From assembly GCA_024220505.1 (NCBI GenBank), contig JAKZZE010000015.1, forward strand, positions 1-64,000: a stretch of DNA of 64,000 nucleotides, given 5' to 3'. The notes under the pieces are model-generated. The model did not search any database. It saw nothing but the letters and a program-made list of their open reading frames with translations, and had not been told where the DNA came from. Source of the DNA: Rhizopus arrhizus (lineage: Eukaryota; Mucoromycota; Mucoromycetes; Mucorales; Rhizopodaceae). The position numbers and the translations under genes were made by a program. Below are positions 53,701-64,000 of the stretch, piece by piece (the first letter of the stretch is position 1; each line of letters begins with the position of its first letter).

Positions 53701-54879
53701 TGTTTACATCCATTCCAGACCTCCATTGGCTACATCGGCACCCACGTTTCCCAGCCTCTTCCTTTTTTATCATTGACGATCAAACCCGCCGTCTAAGACT
53801 TCGAGTACGAGGCGAATATCCAATCAAACCTGGATTGTGCCATAGTTTATATAAAGACATACTACAACGCCGAACGGCTAAACTACAACCATACCTATGG
53901 AACTTCATTCTAAGCGACATACCAAACTTGGATGAGGACCATACTCCCGATCAACTAGCTCAACAATTTTGCTCTCATCCTTTATGGAAAAAATTTAACG
54001 CTGGTAATTATCGCCAGTTGGCCAAAAACAATCGACATCAATCTAAGATCAAGCTACCTTCTTCTCGCCTAAGGCTTTTTTGGACCTCATCCATGCTCCT
54101 TCAGGCTCGTGCAGTCTGGTATCGTATACTCAATTACAAGCTTCCCACGATGTCCTACTTACATAGTATCCGAGTGAAGTGTTTTAAGTATTCAAAAATA
54201 AGATAAAGAAGAATTAACGAGACCGAACAATAGTTCTAAAGTCGAATACTTTTATTAAAGAAAGATTTCAAGGCTATTTATATTAGTTGAGCAAGACCTG
54301 AGATTAGATGACAAAAATAGTTACGACCGATATGATTTGACATGTATAAGAAAAATTTTATAGACTGATGTTAATAATCAACTGTTGAGATGAAAGTGAA
54401 ACTTGGCTGTTTAGGGCAGTGATAATTATCAGGTTCTATTCTTATTCAAACTCATTTGTAAAGATTTAGTCCAGAATGGTAAGACTGTATCTTATTGACA
54501 TGTCAAAACATGACACCGAGTCGTCGCCTCCGCTCAATGTCGCTTATGCGAAGATGCCGACGATTCGCTTCAACACTTCTTGATACTGTGCCCCCTTAAG
54601 CTCTCTATATGGCTTTCTATTTTTCAACACTTCTTCCCGGGTCATCACATAGAACGTGAACACATTTGGAATTTGATTAAATCGCTTGAAACACCTCCGT
54701 CTATCACTCGACCCCATTATCAACAACTTATCACTATTGCTTCAACTTCTCTTTGGTATATGTGGTCTTCCTACTGGCAAAATGTCTTTCAGGATGTACC
54801 TTTCCTAACAGCTGACATTAGTGCCAAAATTATATCTCAAGTTTCAATTCTCCAAAATAGCCACCCGATGCTTAACTAG
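50741..54879 (+). pseudogene. LINE-B ORF2: endonuclease-RT, disrupted
   Basis: The APE-type endonuclease (50741 to about 51520) has N in SLNTNSL, E in CFQETH, IAGDFNY and WSDHS. After a frameshift at about 51520 comes the RT domain: PGQDGLGYQF, NWRPISLINCDAKIF, QTGFIRGRF, GLRQGDPLSPLLFNLALEP, then an in-frame TAG at 52794. The same frame resumes through LAYADDICTI (YADD, about 52880) to about 54180. The frame is then broken by an insertion and resumes at about 54511. The tail holds a C-x2-C...H...C motif (CRLCEDADDS..HFLILC) and continues to 54879. It encodes no functional enzyme as it stands. Confidence 0.88.
54180..54510. mobile_element. ~320-bp insertion in LINE-B ORF2, possibly a solo LTR
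   Basis: It separates ...HSIRVK from the zinc-motif tail. Possible ends are TGTTTTAAGTATTC and GACATGTCAAAACA, which would give TG...CA. It carries an inverted-LTR-like pattern (CTTTTATTAAAGAAAG, GCTATTTATATTAG). No convincing target duplication was found. Confidence 0.5.
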
Positions 54880-55053
54880 TGTTCTTACGCATATACCATT
54901 TTATTTTCTACCCTTTTCTCCTTCTGTTTATTTTAATTTTTCCTCTCAATTTCCCTTACTATACATATTCTAGTCCCACCACTCCGCGATGTGTGACTCA
55001 AAGTTAAATAAAATTCACTTTTACAAAAAAAAAAAAAAAGTTTACAACAACCA

Positions 55054-56517
55054 CCTTACACTATACAACAACCGCCTCTTATGTTATAACAACCATTCAA
55101 AATACCAAAAACAGAACAAAACATAAAATCCAAAAACATATAAATAACCCCAAATAATAATCTCAAAAAAGACTTCACTTCTTAATTTCTAACTTCTCTC
55201 TTATTTTATTTTTACTTTTTCTTTTTATCAAATAAATATTCTTTTAAAGAGGCAAACTATCTCTTATTTTATTTTAACATCAAGAACAAGAAGTCCCTTA
55301 AGCTATTATACTTCATTGTAAACCCTTTTTTTTTATTTTATCTTTTTATTTTTTTTTATTCTACCTTAAACAAAACAGTTTGATCTGTTGTAGAACAGCG
55401 TCTGATCATAACGGACATTGAATAATCACAACTAAAAGAAGTATATTAAAACTGATAGAAGATAATAATTTAAATCTTTATCAAATAAAATATATTCTTC
55501 TTCTTTTTTATATAAAACTATCACTACTAGATTCATCCTATAAAGTAAACATGAACAATAAATAAGTCATGACCTTTACTATTCATCAATTCTGTAAATG
55601 AATAATAATGGATCAGGTACTTAGTCAACTTTGATCTGACTGGAGGCATTTCATATAAATATATCTTTCCTCTCAATGAAGACGGGATAATTCTCCCAGA
55701 TCAGTTAAAGAACAATAAGATCTATAAAACAACGAATTAAAAATTTTCATAATCGATTCAGTGATCATTCTTCAATCAAACATGTCAATTATTGGATCTA
55801 CGCTCATAACTACTCATTTACCCGCCAACTGATAGAAGAATATAAATAGTAGACTTTGTATTGATTTCTTTTTAACAATTAAGATTGTCTTAAATAAAGT
55901 TCAGTCTCAAAAAGTATTCTTTGGTTTTTTATCGCTACCTTAATTACTTTACCAGAACATAACATGATCTACTTTATAAGATCTGGTGGTCACTATAACA
56001 AGCGAATCAAACCAAACCCAACTCATATAAAAACAATTATTATATCAATTACAACTTAAATCTGTTTATTTAAACTTCAACTCAACACACTCAAGCGAAC
56101 TAGTAAAAATTTATTACACTGTTGTAACACAATGCAGCAAACTTTTGCAGCATTTGACTTTTCTCTCTCCAACTAATTCAAATCCAGGAAAATACAAACA
56201 AATACGTATGAATACGTATGAATACAGATAAATCCAGAAAAATACAAAAAAATACAGAATATCCACAAAATCATCAAAAACAGCATATAATCAGAAAAGC
56301 CAAAAACATATAAATAACTTCAATATTTCTTATACTTTTAACTTACTCTTGACTTACTTCACTCTTAACTTTTGTTTTACTTTACTTTATTTACTTTACT
56401 TTTGATTATTTGAATAAATATCATACAAAGTAAATCTCTTTTGTTTTTCTTTTATTTTACTTAACAAGATCTGGTGGTCACTTATTACAAGCGAACCTAT
56501 ATTCAAATTATTACTAC
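55054..56517 (+). repeat. LTR-relic array, distal part
   Basis: This is the continuation of the LTR split by LINE-B. It matches 44380-44720 closely up to CAGTTTGATC at 55376-55385, where a solo LTR is inserted. It resumes at TGATCTACTTTATAAG. GATCTGGTGGTCAC occurs at 55980 and 56468, and another LTR-type start TGTAACACAATGC near 56126. Confidence 0.72.
55386..55964 (+). repeat. solo LTR of LTR-D family
   Basis: 579 bp, TGTTGTAGAACAGCG...CCAGAACATAACA, flanked by TGATC on both sides (55381-55385, 55965-55969). The empty site CAGTTTGATCTACTTTATAAG is preserved at 44701-44721. Contains a TATA-type TATATAAAACTATC and AAATAAAG signal. Confidence 0.95.
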
Positions 56518-58390
56518 TGTTAAGGATACATAAGATTATAGTCACTTTATTTTAGTAAAAGGAATCGGATATAATCCTGAATAGTATGCTAACATAACTT
56601 GGAATCATTTATAACATTATTCCCAACACAGATCAATAAAATACTTTGATTAGATTTTTATATTAAGCTTTATTCATATTAACTTCACATAGTCAAACAA
56701 GATGACATGGTTGTAATATAGTTTAGTGATAGTATGAGCATGTTGAATAAGGAATGACGATTACTTACCGGATCATCATTAGTCATGAAAACATTTATCC
56801 TGACTGAGATATTATTGTTAGCAATGATATCCAATCACGGAACTAAAAGTCTTTATATTCATCCATACCGTCTCCTTAAATAGTTATATCTGAAACCATC
56901 CCAATAGCATAATTGACAATACAAGCTAGGAACAGGCTAAACTAATAATTAGAAATAGTAATCATCTATTCTGTCAAATTGATTATAAATCTGTCCTAAT
57001 TCTTTATCCGTATCATGTCTATAAATACTCTCACTTTTTACATGTAGAATTCATATTTTTTAAATCTTAATCATAGTTATCTTAACTTAATAAAGAGATA
57101 CCAAGTTCTAACAGTATTTCTTTATCTTTGTTACTATATTACATTTTACCTAAACTCCCCTTTCCTAAACAATAATACCAACCTGTTATAGTATTAAGTC
57201 TTTGCATAATCTCTTTTATGATCCAATGTATTTAGTTGCATTGAGACTATGTATGTCAGAATAGAATATTGTTTTTCTTGCATAGTAACTTTATCGATCT
57301 AAACGAATGATTGAGAAATATTCTTACCAATAATCCGATTGGTGCCTTAATGACTCCTGTTGTCTCCATTATCAGGTCTCAGTCTTTCTGTACTAATTTA
57401 GTAACCAAGTTTACTCAAACCCAATAATCATTCAGGAACAAAATACAAGTGCCGTCTTAAACAACAATTCCATGGATGCCTATTTATAAATGCAACACTA
57501 GTAGCTTAGAACAATGATTTATAATATAATTATACAAGATAAGATTCCATGGAACAAGATATGATGGCAATGCCCCAATCCAGAATGAAACATCAAGAAA
57601 GAACCAATTGATTTAACTCAATCATCCCCATGAATTATTCTTCAAAAGAATATAAATATCCCACCTAAATCCTCATTGAAAAAAGGGATAACTTTAACTT
57701 GGATATAATCAAGAATAAAAAGTATCTCAAAGTAATTATCGTTTTGGTGCTTTTTTATTTCTTTTTATCTTCGTTTATTACAAGAATATGTTTTGTATTA
57801 ATGAGAGTTCTTTGATAAGAAGAAGTATCAACTAAAATAACAAGATCCAATCCAATATCAGGAATATTGCTAATCTTTCATATAATTGAAATAACGCGTA
57901 AAATAACGTTATTCAAATCAGTGAGGAATTCCCAGAATAAAAGATAATCTATGACAGACATACAAAAGAACAAATGAAAAGTTTTCATAATCATAATTAT
58001 AGATGACACTTGCTAAAGTACCTGAATATTAGAAGAACGCTTACAATAGAAGATATCAAGCCACTCACTCAATAAGATATAAATACCTGTCTTCAATTAG
58101 AATAATTTTTACTTTAACTTAAACTGAAATAAAGATCAGTCTCAAATAATACACAAACTGTTTCTTTATTTTTGTTTCTACCTTTTTCTAAATCATTATT
58201 ATCATTATACAACAATACAACCATCCAAAATACTAAAAACAGAACAAGATCATAAAATCCAAAACATATAAATAACCCCAAATAATAATCTCAAAAACTT
58301 CTTCACTTCTTAACTTCTCACTTTTTCACTTCTTATTTTATATTTACTTTTTCTTTTCATCAAATAAATATTCTTTTAAAGAGGCAATAT
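56518..58390 (+). repeat. non-coding, LTR-like sequences
   Basis: An LTR-like start TGTTAAGGATAC at 56518 has a promoter/poly-A style end (ATAAATACTC, TAATAAAGAG) near 57025-57100. A second candidate, 57184 to about 58217 (TGTTATAGTATT...), is flanked by CAACC on both sides but lacks a canonical CA end. Sequence after 58217 again matches the 44303-type LTR. No ORFs of note. Confidence 0.4.
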
Positions 58391-59129
58391 GTTATCTCGT
58401 AAGAATAAAAAAAGACTATAAAATCCAACGAGACTTAAAAAAGTTCTATTTTTATTTAATATTATTGTATCTGGTATTTATATCGTTTTCATGAAGATTC
58501 AATTAAATCCTTTTCAAGATACTTTAATTCATTATAGCTGTAGATCTAGCATGAATAAATTTTAGTATGAAGACCTGTTCCTGGTTATGCAAGTGGACTG
58601 TTTATAACTATTTATTTATTTATTTTTCATTTATGTCTCGTTGCATCAGAAGCTATATTAAAACAACTTGTATTAAGTTAAAGGAGTGGAATTAGCTATG
58701 ACCGAATAATAGAGAAAAGACTGTAATAAATCTTTGTAAGCATTCACTACTCTGATTTCTTATAAATTGAATATGAATCATGTTTAAAGTATATTGGGAT
58801 ACGATATTGCCCCCTTCCAGGTCATAACTACTTCTGGATCTAGATTCATGAGTGTTCAATTGTGAAGACGAGTGTAAGTGAAGTCCTCTGTTGTGTAATA
58901 TTGAGCAAAGCAATATGTTATGGCAATAATGTAATTCGTAAGTGCATATCATAAGAATGTGTAGGTAGCAACATGTGAAAGGTTTTTTATGTTGATAATT
59001 CTACTTGTGAATGAACTGTGGATAGAATGTGAATTGACATTGTAAATTGGATTATTGAATTATTGAAAGGTAGTGTAAGGCGTCGGGATAATACGTATTA
59101 AGATGGATTGCAGTCACGGTTAATTTCTT
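58391..59129. other. no gene recognised
   Basis: AT-rich sequence with only short open frames. Nothing recognisable. Confidence 0.5.
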
Positions 59130-60140
59130 GCTCTTTAACAGCTTCAGTTGTCGGATTTCTTCTTCGTCTTTCTTCACTTGAATTAAATTCAACATTACGT
59201 TGTCCATTTCGACGATTCTAGTATTTTAGTATTGGCCTGTTGTCGTGAAAGTGCTTTTCAGGTTTCTAAGTATCATCTTTCGCATCATAGCCTTTCCAAC
59301 GTACCAAGTATAACCAGTTACCAGGAGTTCCTTTGTGGTCAATTACGGCTTCGACATCATATACCTCAGATTACTCTTCTGATATTACTTTGATATGTGA
59401 AGGTGTAATATTTCGAGGTAAAAGTACGCCAGTACCATCAACTAGGATATAGATTCCTCCTTGGTTCTTTCTGACAATTGTATAATTTCCAATGTAGAGT
59501 GGATCTGTTTTTGCAGTTCGGTTTATATTCTTGATCATGACTTGACTACCAGATGGTATTTCCTTGATAATTCGATGAGATTTATTAAACTTGTTTTCGG
59601 CAGCAGTTTGAGAAGTTTTGATTTTCTCGCGAATAGCTGGTAAAACAGTGTTATTAAATTTCGTAATGTGTCCATTAAACTGTTTTCTTGTTTCATTGTA
59701 GTTTGTAGGAATTGACACGTCACTATAGTCCTTGAATTGATTTGGACGTCTAGCAAGCATCAGTGAAAATGGTCTTGTGTCGTGTAAGGCAGTTGGTGTG
59801 TTGTTTAGAGCTTCTTGGATACTGTCAAGGTATAAGTCCCAGTCATCATTTTTGCCTTGAAGTCTTTTATGTATTATATTCTTTGTCTACCCAACCCAAC
59901 GTTCCGCAATACCATTGCTTCGAGGGTGATATGTTGTCATAAGGCGATGATCGATACCAGAAACTTCAGTGAATTTACGGATGATTTCATTGACATATTT
60001 TGTTCCATTATCGCTTTGGATAATTTTTGGACGACCGAAAAGTGATATTATGCTTCTTAATGCGAGTGCGATAGTATGAGAAGATTTATCAGGCATTGCT
60101 TTGAGCACGCAAAATCTTGTGAATACGCCTACCACAACTA
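59130..60140 (-). pseudogene. chromoviral integrase and chromodomain remnant
   Basis: Read on the minus strand: integrase core (SDNGTKYVNEII ... GIAERWVG), an in-frame TAG, then the continuing frame (LQGKNDDWDLYL ... LARRPNQFKDYSD ... VMIKNINRTAKTDP). It ends at a TAA near 59371. In the same frame beyond it is a chromodomain-like YDVEAVIDHK ... LYLVRWKGYDAKDD followed by TAG where tryptophan is expected. It is related to RT-A's integrase tail (shared RxPN-F-DYS and chromodomain). No LTR, RT or gag accompanies it. Confidence 0.85.
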
Positions 60141-60162
60141 GCTTGCTTCAAATGAATTAGTC

Positions 60163-61604
60163 AACAAAAACTTGTTAATGGAGCCTACTGAAGAAAATGG
60201 AAAAGAACTTGGAGATATCTGTTTGCAAGAAGTTTTAAATATTTATGAATCTAAACGTGAAAATTGCACTATTGAAGAAAAAAGAAAAATAGACACACTC
60301 AAAATAGGCTTTCATAAAATCTGCTCCTCTTCTCAAGTACAGAAAATACTGTACGTTGCTCAATATTCGGGACAGATTTTGAATGAAGCTATTGTGGATA
60401 GAATAATGTCGATTAATTAATAGCAACCAGTTGCAATTAATCAAAATGATGATATTGATGAGCTAAACGAATATAAAAATATGACACCCACGAATAAGAT
60501 GGTTTTTTTATGTGAAAAATTTAGCGATAATGGACATTTGGACTTAATGGATACAACCATTGCTAATTGATTCAGAAACTCTCTTTTCAAAACCATGAAT
60601 GATTTAAATTTCAAATTACAGCCAACTTTAACTCGACAAGAAAGGGATATGCTATTAAAAATTTCTGAATGTACAGATATCAATAGTATTCAGCATCTTC
60701 TTTGTTCATTTTATGCAAATAAAAAAATGGATCCTATGTGTCGTTATATTAGATTAGCTCTATCTACCATTGTAGAATTATAGTTTTCTGATAGTTTACT
60801 TACAGAGTATAACGAATCATGGTATAAAACACATGTTTATGGTCCAGTTTTCGACAACGCGTTTACTTATGATAAGGATTTTGTCACTAAAAGAGCTGAC
60901 TGTATTTCTAATATTACCAAAGAATTTGTTGACATCCCTAACCAACGAGTTGACTTCATTCTTAGAAATTTGAATGATAATACTGATTATTTATCTGTTG
61001 AAGAAAAATCTGGGCTGAAAGGTGTCAAAAAAGATATTGGAAAAGGTAAAGTCCTCCAACAAGCCATGCTCCGCAAATGGATCAAGCATGTGGGTAATAG
61101 CAAGGCAACTCATTTGAAAGCGATAACCTGTCAATGGCAAGAAGTGAAATTAACAATAATCGGAACAAGATATCTCTCAGTACCACTCGGTAACTTGCAA
61201 AAAAGGAACTTTCATCATTCCAAAAGTCATCAATCACTTGGCTTCCTTTTCTCAAACGTTGGCTGCCGTCCGTTTTGTCTCTCAAAAGACTGGTGTATTT
61301 GAATTACAAAAAACTTAATATAATATTGGAAACAAAAAAGAAATTTGAATTAGAGCTTATGCAATTTCAGCATGACAATGATAATGATGAATTCAGCTTT
61401 CGCTCGGACAGCACGGAAGGATATGAAAACAGCAACGACAAGCCTAAATTTATTGACCTCAATTTGGATGAAGATATTACTGAAGCTCTTCAAAATATAA
61501 AAAATGATGAACTAGTAATTTGTAAAGATTGGAAAGAATTTATTGTTAAAAAGACTACAGGAAAAGAAAGTCGACAGTTACGAATTAAAGTTTTAACATT
61601 TTAA
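60163..61604 (+). pseudogene. unrecognised gene with multiple stops
   Basis: One frame runs from about 60172 to 61190 and is closed by stops at 60418, 60421, 60568 and 60781. Between them it keeps coding character (RQERDMLLKISECTDINS; ADCISNITKEF; LQQAMLRKWIKHVGNS). A frameshift near an A run at 61200 leads to GTFIIPKVINHLASFSQTL, ending at about 61318. A further charged segment in another frame (61275-61604) follows. I do not recognise the family. A decayed gene, possibly itself a repetitive family. Confidence 0.55.
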
Positions 61605-61654
61605 TAAAATATTCGTATATATATTGCTAGCATCATATTACTGATCTTTTACAT

Positions 61655-61941
61655 TATACGTTTTGTATTTCCAAACCTAAACCTTTCACAATCAAGGTTT
61701 TTTTTTATTTTTCTATAATCATAATCAGGAGTAGCAGCGTTTTGGGAAACGTTCCCTTGAATAAATTGCTTTTTATTCAGTTCTTCTTGTATTGCATGAA
61801 GCCATTTAAGATATTGATGCGGGCCTGCATAAACATTTGCTTCAGTTGGTTCCTTAGAGCTTAGTGCGTCATATTCATTATAATGTAAAAAAGCATCTTT
61901 GAGACTATTTTTGTTAGAATCACTATTCTCAACAGAGGAGG
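61655..61941 (-). pseudogene. unrecognised ORF fragment cut by an LTR
   Basis: On the minus strand an open frame without ATG runs from the LTR edge through LKDAFLHYNEYDALSSKEP and YLKWLHAIQEELNKKQF to TAA at about 61655 (about 95 residues). It begins abruptly where the LTR-D copy is inserted. Function unknown. Confidence 0.4.
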
Positions 61942-62520
61942 TGTTATGTTCTGGTAAAGTAATTAAGGAATAACAATAAAACCAAAAGAATACTTTTTGA
62001 GACTGAACTTTATTTAAGACAATCTTAATTATTAAAAAGAAATCATTACAAAGTCTACTATTTATATTCTTCTATCAGTTGGCGGGTAAATGAGTTGTTA
62101 TGAGCGTAGATCCAATAATTGACATGTTTGATTGAAGAATGATCACTGAATCGATTATGAAAATTTTTAATTCGTTGTTTTATAGATCTTATTGTTCTTT
62201 AACTGATCTGGGAGAATTATCCCGTCTTCATTGAGAGGAAAGATATATTTATATGAAATGCCTCCAGTCAGATCAAAGTTGACTAAGTACCTGATCCATT
62301 ATTATTCATTTACAGAATTGATGAATAGTAAAGGTCATGACTTATTTATTGTTCATGTTTACTTTATAGAATGAATCTAATAGTGATAGTTTTATATAAA
62401 AAAGAAGAAGATTATATTTTATTTGATAAAGATTTAAATTATTATCTTTTATCAATTTTAATATACTTCTTTTAGTTGACATTATTCAATGTCCGTTATG
62501 ATCAGACACTGTTCTACAAC
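61942..62520 (-). repeat. LTR-D family LTR, reverse orientation
   Basis: TGTTATGTTCTGGTAAAG...CACTGTTCTACAAC, about 579 bp. It closely matches 55386-55964 (inverted) and 28246-28906 without the A50 insertion. The last base(s) of the LTR are altered and a target duplication could not be confirmed. Confidence 0.9.
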
Positions 62521-63404
62521 GAAGTCTACTTTTCTTTGGCGAATGTATAATAAGGTGTTGATTTCTCGACGAAAATGGTTGTCAAAATGAGCTTCAATAT
62601 TACTGGTAAGCATTATATGTTTTCAATTCTTCCACTAAAAATGATTATTGAGCATATTTGAGTTCGGGCCATTCAGAAGTAGTATAATCGAGGTATCTTT
62701 AAACGTATTGACTAATAAATGTACGTCTGCGAGCTGTTGAATCGCCCACACGACCATAACGATTACGCACTAAGTACAACCATAACTCTGAGAAAAATTA
62801 TTCGTTAATGTAAGCAGCAATATCAAAATTGCCATCATCTTGAAGTGCGCAGAGAAATATGAATTTAGATAAGGAGTAGGCATGTATTGTAATAGCATAA
62901 ATGATGTTTACAAAATCCTCTAGTCACTCTCGATACTACTCATTCCAGCAATACTATCAATAGATCATTTAACAGATAAAATACAATGACCAGTAGCAAG
63001 AGTACCAATAGCAAGAATATCAGTAGTGCTCATGGTGCCAGCTGACGTGCTTGGCAGAAAATCTTCATTGGCGATGAAGGCTGATGTTAACAATTAAAGG
63101 GGAAAGATATGGGAGATTAATAATTACTTCATACCACACATGGTTTATCTGTTTAAATATTATGTAATTAATGTTTACACAAATTAATAATATGAAGATA
63201 TGAGTGCAGGATTAATAAGAATAAGAGAAAGAAGGAAATAGACAGGATTTTATATAGTGTTTTTTAGCCATGATATCACTTTGATTAATAGCATTGCATG
63301 TTATTTGTTATGGAATATGGTATAACAAATCTACCGCTTAAACATAATTATGTGTTCATCAATAAATGAATAAAATTAAATGAGCATGAGGTTCTCTGTA
63401 GCTT

Positions 63405-63441
<37 letters not shown>

Positions 63442-63460
63442 AAGCTATGATTCTGCAAAT
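62521..63460. other. decayed sequence, no intact gene
   Basis: On the minus strand, short gene-like stretches separated by stops are visible around 62530-62860 (e.g. FDNHFRREINTLLYIRQRK, RNRYGRVGDSTARRR). They suggest an old disrupted gene possibly continuous with the fragment at 61655-61941. A run of about 30 A lies at 63408-63439. Confidence 0.4.
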
Positions 63461-63946
63461 GTACCCAAGGCAAGATCCAAAACAACAATTATTTTGAATG
63501 CTATGTCTGATTATGGTGTAGTCAAAATCAAAATAAAAAGATCAGGAGCACCTGTTCCTTTGAAGGAGAAAAACATAATAGGTTGCGCTCAGATTGCTAG
63601 AAATGCTGAAGACAGGACTGTTAATGAGTGCTATAATTTCATTATAAACACTCTTGATAGTTTATATTAGCAAGGATAATTTAAGGAGAACTACATTGTC
63701 ATGGACAATATTCTCATCCGCAAGAAAGCTAGTATCAGAAAGTATTGAGCAACTTTGTTACGGCTGTGTTTATCTTCCAGCTTACTCTTCTAAACTCAAT
63801 CCAATTAACAATATCGACCAACGTGTAAAAGTAAACAAAGAAGAAGAGTTTTTGCAGGAAGAGATATTGTCATTTAGGATCAGGGACGCATACAACAGAA
63901 ATCCTTTTGAGCGAGTTTCAAAGTCTCTGCAGATACCCAGCTACTA
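63461..63946 (+). pseudogene. IS630/mariner transposase remnant
   Basis: It has distant similarity to the transposase at 46105-47406. Frame 1 gives ILNAMSDYGVVKIKIKRSG and, after two stops, NYIVMDNILI (second catalytic D region). A shifted frame from about 63715 gives YGCVYLPAYSSKLNPINN, where the catalytic glutamate of LNPIE is replaced by N. Several stops and a frameshift show it is dead. Confidence 0.75.
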
Positions 63947-64000
63947 GATTCAAAGATTGTTTGAAATGTAAAGTAACATATTTCTCTTTTTTCTCTTTCT

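Larger units (their letters stand above)
49462..55039 (+). mobile_element. LINE-B: full-length but mutated non-LTR retrotransposon
   Basis: A 13-14-bp target duplication, two ORFs and a 15-A tail preceded by AATAAA near 55009 define it. It has four lesions: a one-base frameshift in ORF1 (about 50155), a frameshift between endonuclease and RT (about 51520), a TAG in RT (52794-52796), and a ~320-bp insertion near the ORF2 end. The element starts exactly at the ORF1 ATG, so either it has no 5' UTR or it is slightly 5'-truncated. Confidence 0.93.

Overview
The window is a eukaryotic, AT-rich, intron-containing and almost purely transposable-element landscape. The element mix points to an early-diverging fungus, most likely Mucoromycota: Merlin (IS1595-type) transposases with short GT-AG introns, a CACTA/Plavaka-like tnp2 transposase, chromodomain Ty3/gypsy elements, and APE-type LINEs. 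No host protein-coding gene is convincingly visible. The only clear host gene is an initiator tRNA-Met at 44103-44173. The taxonomic call is an inference from these families.

Left part (1-13756): a 422-bp tandem satellite (1-3475) with related fragments at 3600-3862 and 7040-7689, a decayed Merlin copy fused to it, and a minus-strand Ty3/gypsy element ('gypsy-C') whose integrase is cut off by satellite-type sequence.

Central nest (about 14505-44040): a minus-strand LINE ('LINE-A') is split in ORF1 by a Ty3/gypsy chromovirus ('RT-A', 18746-43286) with two 415-bp LTRs that look identical and a CGGGT target duplication. Inside RT-A gag sits a Merlin element ('Merlin-2', 19664-29882, 9-bp duplication CTCTGCCAT, TIRs of about 179 bp). 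Inside Merlin-2's right TIR sits an 8-kb CACTA element (21776-29821, 3-bp duplication GAT) with a spliced tnp2 transposase and a convergent second gene. Inside the CACTA sits a solo LTR (28246-28906, CCATG duplication). That is five levels of insertion, four of them proven by matching duplications and two by reading frames that close exactly. Further right in RT-A, a third Merlin ('Merlin-3', 31065-41016) contains an intact Ty3/gypsy element ('RT-B', 31512-39256). RT-B has identical 487-bp LTRs, gag, pol, a separate integrase and an extra unknown ORF. It has a textbook -1 slippery heptamer and downstream stem at the gag stop. A broken Tc1/mariner follows, then RT-A's integrase tail with its chromodomain.

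Right part (44041-64000): downstream of the tRNA lies an array of related LTR relics carrying the motif GATCTGGTGGTCAC. It is interrupted by an intact-looking IS630/mariner element (45947-47568, TIRs of about 136 bp), a full-length but mutated LINE ('LINE-B', 49462-55039, 14-bp duplication) and a solo LTR (55386-55964, TGATC duplication). The last 6 kb hold decayed material: a chromoviral integrase with several stops, an unrecognised multi-stop gene, another solo-type LTR and a dead mariner transposase.

Names such as RT-A and LINE-A are labels used only here. Copy identities were judged by eye, not computed.
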